Origin: JAPKZH01 sp963715635
Lineage (GTDB): Bacteria; Acidobacteriota; Aminicenantia; Aminicenantales; UBA4085
Assembly: GCA_963715635.1 (NCBI GenBank)
Contig: OY970261.1
Location: 1,054,001 to 1,118,000, forward strand
Direction of reading: 5' to 3'
DNA length: 64,000 bases
The translations under genes and the position numbers were made by a program. The notes under the pieces were generated by a model. The model saw only the letters and a list, made by a program, of their open reading frames with translations, ran no database searches and was not told the origin of the DNA. This document shows, one piece after another, positions 25,012-33,268 of the stretch. Position 1 is the first letter of the stretch. Each line of letters starts with the position of its first letter.

Positions 25012-27363
25012 TTATCGGGTTTCCTTCAGGTTGACCGTATCGCGCCAGTAGCGGAGCTTCCCCGTTTCCTGGACGTCCGGGCTTCCGTCAAAGGCCAATC
25101 CCGATAGCCAGGGCTTGCCCTCCATGAGGACCTTATTCTTGAAAAGGGCCTTGGTCAAGTTGACGATTGTGTACCGGAGCCCGTCTCCCTCGAGTGCGGC
25201 AAAGAAAAAATCGCCGTTGGTTTCAAAGTCGCCGCAGTGCCATTTTCCGGCTTCATAGGTATATTTGGGGCGTTTGGAGTCGCGGCTCATATCCTGGCGC
25301 AGGTCGTTTTTTGCGCCGATAAAATAGCTTTTTCCGCCAACTTCAATCCGGACTCCCTGACCGGAACGGGGAGAGTCCACAGAAAGCAGTCTGACCTGGG
25401 CCGCCAGTTTCTGAGGGTCGTCTTTGGCCGGATGAGGAATGAGCACGGTCACGAATCCCGCGGTTTCGCGAAGCTCAAAATGTTGCCCGGTGGTCTGGTG
25501 AATCGTCAGCTCATCCTGGTAATGGCGTTTTTGCGGCTCAACGCCTTCCAGCTTGAAATTGGTGGCCGGAAAAACAATGAGCAGGTGCTTGTCCATCGGG
25601 AGCGCACCTGCCTGGATGCCTCCGAATCCGGCTATGGTGTCATAGACCGTGTCATACCAGTGGTCGCCCCGGGCGAGGATTTTCCGGGTATGCCAGAGGT
25701 TGGCCAGCGTAAAGAATTCTTCTTTGAGCGATTTGAAAACATCAAACACCACAAAAATATCGGGCTCTTTGATATAGGTAACCACCCGGTCCCAAGCATA
25801 TCCCCAGTTGTCGTCGGTCAGCCGCGTGCGGCTGTAATCGAAGTCCGGCAGATTTAGGAAGTCCACTTTCTGTGTCCGGACTTTTCGGTAGGAGCCGGCG
25901 TCTTTTAAGAAATCCAGGATGCCCTGCCCGGGCACGGCTTCCCGGACGCTGTAGCGATATTCATCTGCTTTCTGACCCATCCAGATTTTTTCCGGCCGGA
26001 CGCAGAGCCGGTTGTGAAAATAATCCTGCCTATAATTGCCGAAGGGTCCGCTCGGCATATAATCCCTGTAGCCGCCGTCATGGAGGAGGACCGAGCCGCC
26101 GGACATGAGCAGGACAAGGTTGTTTTCGTCGGAATGGCCGTGGGTCATTTTTTCCTCTTCCACGGGGATCGTGTCTCTTAGGTAATCGCGAAAGTTCAGC
26201 CCGCCGTCCCCTTCGTCCCTGTAATTGAGGAGGAGGTATGTGGATTGGGGACTCCAACCGTTCCGGAAAACGATCTTTTTTCCCAGGACATCTTCCATGA
26301 CCTCCTCAGATTGGAACTGCGGCGGAGCAGGAGCGACCGAATCGCCTCCCCAGCGGTAGCAGTCGAGCAGCATGAATCCAAGGCCGACGCTTTCCGGTTT
26401 CTTGAAATCTATGTATTTGCGGGCGATCGTCGAGGCCGCCCACTTCATGTTAGGATCTTTGTAAAAATTGGCCGCTGTTTCGAAGAAGACCAGGAAGTGT
26501 GTCCACTGCGATTCCCAGTGGGCGTCGCCGAAGTCCGGGACCATGCCCCAAGGGCTGATGAGATGGAGGTAGTACTGGGCGTAATAGTACATTTCCGGCG
26601 TTTTCAGGAGCTCATCCATTTTCTTCAAAGCATCGGAGTAGCCCAGCATCGAATAGAGCCATACGCCGTTATAGATCGTGGCGTCCTCGATTTCCCAGTT
26701 TCCCCAGTTGTCGTCGCCCAGGGCCTTTTGCTGCATTTCCCAGACCTTGACATTTTTATGAGTGGGGAGGGCGCGGACCGCCCAGGCCAGGCCTTCCGCG
26801 CGGAGGATGGCCCTGTTCATCGGGCCCCATTCCTGGGTCCGCAGCATATAGGCCATGCTCTCGGCAATCACCGTTTCCACCTTGGCATTTTCTTCGGGGC
26901 TGAGCTGCTTGAGGCGGTGCAGAGTGTCGTAGGCGCGGATATAGCGCATGACCGTGAAAAAATCTGGAAGCGCCGGCACGCCGTCTTCGTAATCCAGCCG
27001 GATTTTCCTGGCCCAGTCGGGGAAGTTGACTCGGAAATCACCGTAGGTCGTCAGGACTTTCTTTGCCCTCAGAGCATATTCGAGCTTTTGTTCCTTCTCG
27101 TAGAGATAAGAATAAATGACGGCCATTTCGAGCAGAGCTCCGGGGGGCCGGTAGCCGAAGACATTTTTTGGGTCAAAGCCCTGTTTCCATTTGCCGATGA
27201 TCTCGTCGTAGTGCTGCCAGGTCCAGTCGGCGGAGGCCTTGGCGTAGGCTAGGTATTGAGCACGCGAGACAGCTTCGATGCCTAAAATATCGCCTGAAAG
27301 CATCATAAACAGAAGCACGGCAAAAATGACATAATGAGCAGTCCTAAGAGATTTTTTAATCAT
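25012..27363 (-). CDS. Secreted heparinase II/III-like polysaccharide lyase
   Basis: 783 residues, signal peptide YVIFAVLLFMMLSGDILG. The first half is an alpha/alpha-barrel-like helical region (YLAYAKASADWTWQHYD, YAQYYLHLISPWGMVPDFGD), the second is beta-rich with MTHGHSDENNLVLLMSGG, the HGHxDxN-type block of heparinase II/III C-terminal domains, followed by LLHDGGY. The family cleaves uronic-acid-containing polysaccharides by beta-elimination. Possible catalytic Tyr/His residues are in YNGVWLYSML and the HSDEN block, but I cannot place them firmly. GGAGGGAACG precedes ATG 27363. Promoter at 27402-27430. Confidence 0.75.
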   Translation of the reverse strand: MIKKSLRTAHYVIFAVLLFMMLSGDILGIEAVSRAQYLAYAKASADWTWQHYDEIIGKWKQGFDPKNVFGYRPPGALLEMAVIYSYLYEKEQKLEYALRAKKVLTTYGDFRVNFPDWARKIRLDYEDGVPALPDFFTVMRYIRAYDTLHRLKQLSPEENAKVETVIAESMAYMLRTQEWGPMNRAILRAEGLAWAVRALPTHKNVKVWEMQQKALGDDNWGNWEIEDATIYNGVWLYSMLGYSDALKKMDELLKTPEMYYYAQYYLHLISPWGMVPDFGDAHWESQWTHFLVFFETAANFYKDPNMKWAASTIARKYIDFKKPESVGLGFMLLDCYRWGGDSVAPAPPQFQSEEVMEDVLGKKIVFRNGWSPQSTYLLLNYRDEGDGGLNFRDYLRDTIPVEEEKMTHGHSDENNLVLLMSGGSVLLHDGGYRDYMPSGPFGNYRQDYFHNRLCVRPEKIWMGQKADEYRYSVREAVPGQGILDFLKDAGSYRKVRTQKVDFLNLPDFDYSRTRLTDDNWGYAWDRVVTYIKEPDIFVVFDVFKSLKEEFFTLANLWHTRKILARGDHWYDTVYDTIAGFGGIQAGALPMDKHLLIVFPATNFKLEGVEPQKRHYQDELTIHQTTGQHFELRETAGFVTVLIPHPAKDDPQKLAAQVRLLSVDSPRSGQGVRIEVGGKSYFIGAKNDLRQDMSRDSKRPKYTYEAGKWHCGDFETNGDFFFAALEGDGLRYTIVNLTKALFKNKVLMEGKPWLSGLAFDGSPDVQETGKLRYWRDTVNLKETR

Positions 27364-27401
27364 GATTCGTTCCCTCCGCAGGATTGAAAAATCACATGCT
27401 C

Positions 27402-27430
27402 ATCATATGAAAAATAAAAGCGCGTTTCAA
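27402..27430 (-). promoter_or_regulatory. Sigma70-like promoter of the heparinase-like gene
   Basis: Minus strand TTGAAA (27425-27430), 17-nt spacer, TATGAT (27402-27407). Predicted start near 27395, leader about 32 nt. Confidence 0.55.
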
Positions 27431-27482
27431 CTCGCGACGTATAAAAATATGATGTTTTTTCATTTTGTGAGAGTCACGAAAC

Positions 27483-27728
27483 ATGGAGTCCGTGACGCTC
27501 GCAGCGACCATCAGCGAAGGTTTAGCCTTCTCTCGCCGTCTTCGAGGGGACTCCCCATTCGGAGCGCGAGGACTGTGCGAGCCTCGCCGCGATCTGCGGT
27601 GGTTCGGAATCTACGGCACAGAGCAGGGGAGATGATTCCAACCATGGTGCGAGTTCCGCAGCGCCGAGAAGACGATGAGAGAACGGCGTTAAAAACCTTC
27701 GCGGGAGCAAGAGCGTTGCGGACTCCAT
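27483..27728. repeat. 246-bp long imperfect inverted repeat (MITE-like)
   Basis: Termini are ATGGAGTCCG (from 27483) and CGGACTCCAT (to 27728). Inside each arm, in matching order, are ACGCTC, GCGAAGGTTT and TTCTCTC plus GTCTTC, so the two arms pair over about 70 nt with gaps. It fills most of the 424-bp gap upstream of the Crp/Fnr gene. Short reading frames on both strands across it are not convincing genes. It could be a miniature transposable element or a very large hairpin. Confidence 0.65.
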
Positions 27729-27781
27729 ATTTTATGATCCGAGTCAGATAGAAAATGATCTTATAAAATTCGTTTTCTGTA

Positions 27782-27787
27782 TATAAT
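27782..27787 (+). promoter_or_regulatory. Possible -10 box of the Crp/Fnr gene
   Basis: TATAAT directly abuts the first ATG (27788). If used, transcription would start near 27794, and translation would have to begin at the next ATG (27800) on an essentially leaderless message. No good -35 is visible. Confidence 0.3.
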
Positions 27788-28420
27788 ATGGATACGAACA
27801 TGAAAAACTCGAAGGATCTGGTCAAAAACCTGGGCAGGCTCAAGCGCTACGCCAGGGGAGCATTCCTGTTCCAGGCCGAGGAGAAAGCGGCGGGCTTTTA
27901 TTATGTGGAGACAGGCGAGATCCGTGTTTTCAAGATGGACGAGCAGGGCCGGGAGCTCGAGGTGGCACGCTTGGGTCCGGGCGATTTTCTGGGTGAGGCT
28001 ATCGCCTTTGTTTCGGGACGCTTCCCGTTCTATGCCCAAGCCTCTAAAGATTCCAGCGTTTATTATTTTGAAGCCCACGCCGTGTTCCGTCGAATCGAAT
28101 CCGACCCCGCCATTGCCAGGTTCTTCATCGGTTTGCTCGCTCAAAAATGTGTCGTACTGAGCAGCCGGGTTGAGAGTCTTGGCCTGCGAACGGTCCGGCA
28201 GCGCCTCATCCAATATCTGCTGGCCAATTGTCACGGCCCCGGGCCTTGCCTGGTCGAACTTAAGATCAAAAAAGGCGAGTTGGCCAAACTTTTAGGGACG
28301 ATCAGCGAAACACTGTCCCGCAGCCTGAAACAGATGCAAAAGGAAGGCTTGATCATAGTCCAGGGGCAAAAAATTCATGTCCGCGACTGCCAAAAGCTCA
28401 GGGAAGAGCTGGCTGCCTGA
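27788..28420 (+). CDS. Crp/Fnr-family transcription regulator
   Basis: 210 residues: N-terminal cyclic-nucleotide-binding-type beta-roll (LKRYARGAFLFQAEEKAAGF, VETGEIRVFKMDEQGRELEV, GPGDFLGEA), long helix (LLAQKCVVLSSRVESLGLRT) and winged HTH (KKGELAKLLGTISETLSRSL). The recognition helix contains ExxSR (SETLSRS), the residues that read TTGA half-sites in Fnr. There is no N-terminal cysteine cluster, so an Fnr-type iron-sulfur sensor is unlikely. An Fnr-type box lies between it and the ferredoxin gene. Start is 27788 or, more likely, 27800. No SD is apparent. Confidence 0.85.
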   Translation: MDTNMKNSKDLVKNLGRLKRYARGAFLFQAEEKAAGFYYVETGEIRVFKMDEQGRELEVARLGPGDFLGEAIAFVSGRFPFYAQASKDSSVYYFEAHAVFRRIESDPAIARFFIGLLAQKCVVLSSRVESLGLRTVRQRLIQYLLANCHGPGPCLVELKIKKGELAKLLGTISETLSRSLKQMQKEGLIIVQGQKIHVRDCQKLREELAA

Positions 28421-28436
28421 TTTTTTTCCGAAAATC

Positions 28437-28612
28437 TTGACGAGCGGTTCATATGCCCCGTGGCTTGCCACGGGGAACCGCTCGAGAGGGTTCCAAGGGG
28501 GAGTCGCCCCCTTGGTCGCAGGGCGGGGTTTCATGCCCCGCCCAAGAAGGGGAGGCAGGGCGGCCGGGTCTTCCCGGCGCCCGTTGGAAGGGGTCTTCCC
28601 CTCCAAATTGAC
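28437..28612 (+). repeat. Family 1 hairpin-array repeat, copy C
   Basis: Full copy right after the Crp/Fnr stop and a run of T. The outer stem is 28441-28449/28476-28484 and carries T-A where copies A and B carry C-G, keeping the pairing. Inner stem 28456-28463/28468-28475 is perfect. Its last bases, CTCCAAATTGAC, provide the left half of the Fnr-type palindrome at 28608. Confidence 0.85.
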
Positions 28613-28649
28613 TTAAGTCAAAGATTTTCGTTCCGGTGTTTCTTATAAT
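28608..28649 (+). promoter_or_regulatory. Fnr-type box (28608-28621) and -10 box (28644-28649)
   Basis: TTGACTTAAGTCAA is a perfect palindrome of the Crp/Fnr class (TTGA-N6-TCAA). TATAAT at 28644-28649 predicts transcription start near 28656, which puts the box centre at -41.5, the class II activator position. The -35 region (AAGATT) is poor, as expected for an activator-dependent promoter. The target would be the ferredoxin-type gene at 28749; the regulator is probably encoded just upstream. Confidence 0.65.
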
Positions 28650-28748
28650 AGCCTCGTTGGAATTGCCTCTCCGATGCCTTCTCCAACCTTTTTCTGATCA
28701 TGCGGGAGGGGCTCGGGAGAGAATATTTCGCCCAGAAGGAGAAATGCT

Positions 28749-29510
28749 ATGGCGAAAAGAAAAATCATTGAGATTGATCGCGATAAATGCGACGGCTGCG
28801 GGCTGTGCACGACGGCCTGCATGGAAGGCGCGCTCGAGCTGGACGCTGAAAACAAGGCCATCCTCGTGAAAGAGATCTTTTGCGACGGGCTGGGCGCTTG
28901 CCTCGATGTCTGTCCGACCGATGCGCTGAAAGTCGTCGAAAGAGATAGCGCAGAATATGACGCCCAAGCCGCCTATGCCCATGTCCTTAAAGCATGGGGA
29001 AAAGAGGCCGCCCAGCAAGTCCATGGAGCGCGGCCACCGGAGAGAAAACCGGTCCCTCATTTTCATATGGGCTGCCCGGGCAGCATGGCCAGGGAAATTC
29101 CGAAAGACCCCGAACCGCAATCCGGCCAGACGATGTCCAGCCGATCAGAGCTAAGTCAATGGCCCATCCAGCTCCATCTTGTTTCCCCGTTTGCGCCCTA
29201 TTTTCAGGATGCCGACCTATTGATCGCCGCGGACTGTACGGCCTTTTCTATTGGAGGATTTCACCAGGATCTGTTGAAGGGAAAAAAGCTGGTCATCGCC
29301 TGCCCGAAATTGGACGACACGACTGGATATATCGAGAAATTGGCCGAGATCCTGCGGCGAAATGAAATCAAGTCGCTGACGGTTGCGATTATGACCGTTC
29401 CCTGCTGCTTGAGTCTGTATCACATGGTCGAAGAGGCTGTGGCTCTTTCGGGGACGCGAATCGAGCCCAAAAAAGTCGTGGTCGGGATCGACGGCCAAAT
29501 CGCCGCTTGA
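28749..29510 (+). CDS. Ferredoxin-type 4Fe-4S protein with C-terminal domain
   Basis: 253 residues. One complete cluster motif, C14-xx-C17-xx-C20-xxx-C24 (CDGCGLCTTAC), and a second one lacking one cysteine: C45, Leu at 48, C51, C55 (CDGLGACLDVC). Later come CPGSM, ADCTAFSIGGFH, VIACPKLDD and VPCC, giving more cysteines in a C-terminal alpha/beta part that may bind a further metal or cluster. Proteins of this shape occur in anaerobes beside Crp-like regulators; the electron partner is unknown. AGGAG precedes ATG 28749. Likely regulated by the Crp/Fnr protein upstream. Confidence 0.8.
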   Translation: MAKRKIIEIDRDKCDGCGLCTTACMEGALELDAENKAILVKEIFCDGLGACLDVCPTDALKVVERDSAEYDAQAAYAHVLKAWGKEAAQQVHGARPPERKPVPHFHMGCPGSMAREIPKDPEPQSGQTMSSRSELSQWPIQLHLVSPFAPYFQDADLLIAADCTAFSIGGFHQDLLKGKKLVIACPKLDDTTGYIEKLAEILRRNEIKSLTVAIMTVPCCLSLYHMVEEAVALSGTRIEPKKVVVGIDGQIAA

Positions 29511-29518
29511 TTTTTTTC

Positions 29519-29584
29519 GGGGTCAAACCTACTCGTTACGCATGTTTTTCTTGGGTATTTTGCGTAACGAGTAGGTTTGACCCC
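29519..29584. repeat. Family 2 palindrome, copy 1 (perfect 24-18-24)
   Basis: Left arm 29519-29542 (GGGGTCAAACCTACTCGTTA..) and right arm 29561-29584 are exact complements over 24 bp around an 18-nt loop. It lies between convergent genes. Sisters are at 32506, 35027 and 60239. Confidence 0.9.
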
Positions 29585-29589
29585 AATTC

Positions 29590-32427
29590 TTAATTCAGAT
29601 TGACCGATTCCGCGCCGCCGCAATAGATGCCGTTGAACAAGAATTTGAACGTGCCGTGAGGCTGGCCGCGGAACGTGATCTCGGGACAGAAAAGGACGAG
29701 CTTGCCTTTGCCCACCGGCGCTGAGACGACTTCAACACCGCGCCGCAGATACTGATCGCCCCAGACCCAGCCGCTCCGTAACGGATTCGCATTCTCAAAC
29801 CAGGCCACCGCTTGAACGCCCTTCAGCGCGGCGTCGGGGGTAAGGTCCAGGACCGGGTTGTTGTCGAAGAAGACGTCCAGGACGTCGGGCATGCCGTAGG
29901 CCAGGGGATTCGTGTTGTCGACACGCACCTGGAGCACCGAGCCCGGCACATAGAACTTTTGCGAGCCAACCGTCGCCTGCCTTCCGTCCGGCGTTATTTC
30001 GACAAGGTGGTTGGCGATCGGCAGCCCGAGATGGTAGCCGAGGCTGATCGAGCCGGCGATAGTCAGAACAGCGCCGCCGTCTTCCAGGAATTTCTTGATC
30101 TGCGGGATGGTTTTATCCGCCGTGATCCGGCCGATCATATGCCGATATTCCTGTGGAATCGCGTCCGGATTGAGCTGGCCGAACCCCCCGCGTCCAAAGC
30201 CCGCCGCTTGGCCGCTCTGGACAGGCGCCGGGATGGCGCCCTCCACAAAAATCAGGACATCATATTTGGCCGAAAGATTCCCTGCGTCCAAAGCCGGGGC
30301 GTAGACAACCTCGAACGGGAACTCGAATTGCTCGAGGATCCAGCGGACCCAGCCGGAATCCATAGAACCGCCATAGTTGTCCCAGAGCCCGACGCGGAGC
30401 GGCTTAAGGCGATAGGCTTCGCCCGAAGGCTTGATGTCCGCGGCAGCGATATCCAATCCGAGCTGTTTGGCCGCTTTCTCCAAGACCGGCAGGACCGAAG
30501 GCTTAGCCGGAACGAAGATCGTTCCGGCGGGATAATTCTTTCCGTCTGCCAGAAACGGCTTTTTTATCCAATAGACCTCCTCGTTATTCTTCAGAAGCCT
30601 ATTGATCGCGATGAAGGAATCATTCTCCTGATGGCTGAGCAGAAAGCCGGCGGCCTTGTCGGCATTTTGGGCGGCAAACGCTCCCGCCGGCGGCTTGATC
30701 AAATCGCCGATTTCCTGGAAGGGGCCGTCGAACGCGTCTAGAATTCGGTCGAACACAACGCCCATCTGATAAGCGACGGTCCAGCCGGCACTGTCATAGG
30801 GAGGCCGGGGAGGGCCGCCGGGATAAGCGAAATCATTGGGATGGTCCTGCGCTTCGAACATGGTCATGATGTGGGCGCGGAACGCTTGAGCTGTTTTGAC
30901 GATATAGGACCCTTGTGGATAGGTTTTGTTGCCTACGGCAAAGGACTTGGTCGCACGGTGGACGGCGACCCCGCTTTTCATAAGAGTGTTGACGAATTTC
31001 GTGGCCGTCAGGAAATCCGGCTGGTCGGAGGGAATGATAAAGCCTCGCGGATCGCGCTTGGCCGGGTCGCGGAGCATGTCGTAATACTTAAGCGGGACCG
31101 AGGCTCCGCCTCTCATGCCGCCCGGGCCTCCTCCCGGTCCGCTTCCCGCGGCGGGTTGCTGCTGGGCGGCAGCGGCCCGATCTTTTTCGATTTGGGACTG
31201 AACGGCGGCGATTTGCAGGGGCTCGAACGTCCACGTGTCACGGCTGCCTTTTTCGATCGCGTTTTTGCCCATGATGAAGCGGTTATACAGCATCTCCTCG
31301 CGACGCCTTGATGCGAAGTCGAGGATGGCTTTATCGGCTGTAATTGAATAGTCGATGGACTGGCGCATATGCCATTTCTGGGGCATGATCGGATAGGGAT
31401 AATCGCCCTTGGGCAACACTCGGTCGGGAATGAATGGGATGTCCTGGGGCGTCGGGTTGCCGATGATCTCGGTCAAAATGCCGATGATGTTATGGAAATA
31501 GCCGGTGCTGCGCAGCCCGCCGTTCCACCAGGTGGAATAGCTTGCGCCCGAGCGCATGATCGCGCCCGGCTTGCCCTCGGCCGCAAACCGCTCATGCATA
31601 GCTAGACCAAGAAGGTCGGTGCCCACTGGGACGAGAGGGTCGAAGTAGTAGTTGAAGGGGTCGCGGAAGGGCGGGCAGAAAAGGACTGTGCCGGCCGGGC
31701 CGGACTGATGGTGGTTGTAGAGAAACTGCGGGTGCCACTCGCGATAGAGCTGTCGGCTGACGGCCTCGGTCTCGGGCTGTGTCACCATGTAGAAATCGCG
31801 GTTGTTGTCGTGGCCGACGTATTTTTGATAGAGGCGGGGCAGTCCGCTCATCGCTCTTTTCTGCGGGTCCTTTTCTCTCATGTACCAGTTGGAAACGAGT
31901 TCCAGGCCGTCCGGGTTGACCGGCACGGCGAGCAGAATCACATCGTCCAGGAGCCGGAGAGTTTCAGTGTCCCGGCCGCTCACCATCTGGTAGACAAGCT
32001 CCACGATCTGCTGGGAGCCGACAATTTCGGTGGCATGAAGACCGCCGTCAATCCAGACGACAGCTTTCCCCTCAGCGGCCAGCTTTTTGGCCTCGGCGTC
32101 CGCGAGCCCTTGGGCCAGGGCCAGCCGCCGGGAAATCTGCTTGTAGCGGTCGAGGTTCCTCATGTTTTTGGGCGAGGTGACGATGGCCATGATCATCGTC
32201 CGGCCCTCGGCGGTCTTGCCGATGTCCTGGAGCGTCATGCGGTCGGATTCCTTGTCCAGTTTTTTCCAGTAGGCGACAAGCTGCGTATAATTGAAGAGCT
32301 GATAATCGTCACCGACGTTGAACCCGAACTGCTCTTTCGGGCTGGTGATTTTTCCCTGAGCCGAGGCCAGGGAACAAACCAATAGAAGGAAGATAGAGAG
32401 ACAGAAGACTTTTTTGGGGGGATTCAT
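29590..32427 (-). CDS. Secreted M14-family zinc carboxypeptidase-like protein
   Basis: 945 residues, signal peptide VFCLSIFLLLVCSLASAQG. The M14 zinc site reads GGLHATEIVGSQQ (HxxE), with the substrate and third-ligand regions VPVNPDGLELV, HDNNRDFYM and YNHHQSG following. The remaining 600 residues include a beta-rich part and a GATase-like stretch (DVLIFVEGAIPAP, ADKTIPQIKKFLEDGGAVLT) as in other large secreted M14 proteins. It should remove C-terminal residues from peptides, or act on cell-wall peptides. ATG 32427 follows GAGG; GTG 32433 is an alternative. Confidence 0.85.
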   Translation of the reverse strand: MNPPKKVFCLSIFLLLVCSLASAQGKITSPKEQFGFNVGDDYQLFNYTQLVAYWKKLDKESDRMTLQDIGKTAEGRTMIMAIVTSPKNMRNLDRYKQISRRLALAQGLADAEAKKLAAEGKAVVWIDGGLHATEIVGSQQIVELVYQMVSGRDTETLRLLDDVILLAVPVNPDGLELVSNWYMREKDPQKRAMSGLPRLYQKYVGHDNNRDFYMVTQPETEAVSRQLYREWHPQFLYNHHQSGPAGTVLFCPPFRDPFNYYFDPLVPVGTDLLGLAMHERFAAEGKPGAIMRSGASYSTWWNGGLRSTGYFHNIIGILTEIIGNPTPQDIPFIPDRVLPKGDYPYPIMPQKWHMRQSIDYSITADKAILDFASRRREEMLYNRFIMGKNAIEKGSRDTWTFEPLQIAAVQSQIEKDRAAAAQQQPAAGSGPGGGPGGMRGGASVPLKYYDMLRDPAKRDPRGFIIPSDQPDFLTATKFVNTLMKSGVAVHRATKSFAVGNKTYPQGSYIVKTAQAFRAHIMTMFEAQDHPNDFAYPGGPPRPPYDSAGWTVAYQMGVVFDRILDAFDGPFQEIGDLIKPPAGAFAAQNADKAAGFLLSHQENDSFIAINRLLKNNEEVYWIKKPFLADGKNYPAGTIFVPAKPSVLPVLEKAAKQLGLDIAAADIKPSGEAYRLKPLRVGLWDNYGGSMDSGWVRWILEQFEFPFEVVYAPALDAGNLSAKYDVLIFVEGAIPAPVQSGQAAGFGRGGFGQLNPDAIPQEYRHMIGRITADKTIPQIKKFLEDGGAVLTIAGSISLGYHLGLPIANHLVEITPDGRQATVGSQKFYVPGSVLQVRVDNTNPLAYGMPDVLDVFFDNNPVLDLTPDAALKGVQAVAWFENANPLRSGWVWGDQYLRRGVEVVSAPVGKGKLVLFCPEITFRGQPHGTFKFLFNGIYCGGAESVNLN

Positions 32428-32505
32428 GCACACCTCGCTTTTTTTCTCGGAGGAGTCATCATGGACCCCTGACTTATATCAAAGAACTGTGGGGATGTCA
32501 AAAAT

Positions 32506-32575
32506 CCGGGGTCAAACCTACTCATTACGCCCGCTCCCCAAGAGAATTATGCGTAACGAGTAGGTTTGACCCCGG
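32506..32575. repeat. Family 2 palindrome, copy 2
   Basis: Arms 32506-32530 and 32551-32575 (25 nt each, one G-U type mismatch) around a 20-nt loop. It sits between two co-directional minus-strand genes. The sequence starts CCGGGGTCAAACCTACTC. Confidence 0.9.
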
Positions 32576-32579
32576 TTTC

Positions 32580-33230
32580 CTAGAGAAACATTTTCTTGAA
32601 GACGTTGACCAGTCCGAGGGCGTAATCCACTTGCGTCAGCGGCGCCTTGCTTTTCTGGACGATCTTGGTGAAGCGGCCGTCTTTGTTGCTGTCCTTAGTG
32701 ACGATGATGCAATCGGCGAAAGGAGCGACGGCATCGATCATCCGTTCATTGTCGCTTCCCGCGGGACCCCGGGTGGCCTCGCCGCCGACGTGCACGGCGA
32801 TGATGAAAATCTTGTTCTTCTTGCAATAATCCACGAGTTTTTTCAGCCGCGCTTCTTCCGCATCCACGGTCAATCCCGAGGCACCCATCCCTTTCAGGCT
32901 GGCACCGATGGCGAAGATGACCGTCTTGTAGGGACTTCCCTTGGCGAACTTGGCCGTGTCTGTATTGATTTCCACATGGAATCCTTCGGCGGGTTGTTTG
33001 CCGGCCAGGCCCACGCCGGCCTGGAGCATTTCAACGGTCGGGACGTTGCAGTAGTCATACTTGATGCCCGCTTCCTCCATGACAATATTGAGCGCATTGA
33101 CATCATTGCTCTGCCCTGCGGACGTGGTCAGCACGGGCAGTTGAGCTTTGGGCGGCGCCTGAGATGAGCCTGTTTGGCACAAGAAAGCAAACATACCAAC
33201 CATCAAAAACACCATCGCTTTTGTTTTCAT
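32580..33230 (-). CDS. Secreted DUF6305-like protein
   Basis: 216 residues, signal peptide KAMVFLMVGMFAFLCQTGSS. The body (LPVLTTSAGQSNDVNALNIV, YKTVIFAIGASLKGMGASG, FIIAVHVGGEATRGPAGSDN, ADCIIVTKDSNKDGRFTKIV) looks like a small Rossmann-like alpha/beta domain; I match it from memory to DUF6305, a secreted family without known function. ATG 33230 is preceded by GAGGAGGAGA. It is 38 bp downstream of a C69 dipeptidase gene on the same strand and probably co-transcribed with it. Confidence 0.6.
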   Translation of the reverse strand: MKTKAMVFLMVGMFAFLCQTGSSQAPPKAQLPVLTTSAGQSNDVNALNIVMEEAGIKYDYCNVPTVEMLQAGVGLAGKQPAEGFHVEINTDTAKFAKGSPYKTVIFAIGASLKGMGASGLTVDAEEARLKKLVDYCKKNKIFIIAVHVGGEATRGPAGSDNERMIDAVAPFADCIIVTKDSNKDGRFTKIVQKSKAPLTQVDYALGLVNVFKKMFL

Positions 33231-33268
33231 ATCTCTCCTCCTCTTGGACGCAGGATTTTCTTGTCTTT

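Noticed and set aside
27511..27843. 110-codon minus-strand frame over the long inverted repeat
   Set aside because: It crosses the repeat and the Crp/Fnr promoter, has low-complexity composition and no SD.
29519..29584. Family 2 palindromes as intrinsic terminators
   Set aside because: No U-tract follows the stem on either strand, the loop is 18-20 nt, and the arms are conserved in sequence, which a terminator would not need. They may still slow polymerase.
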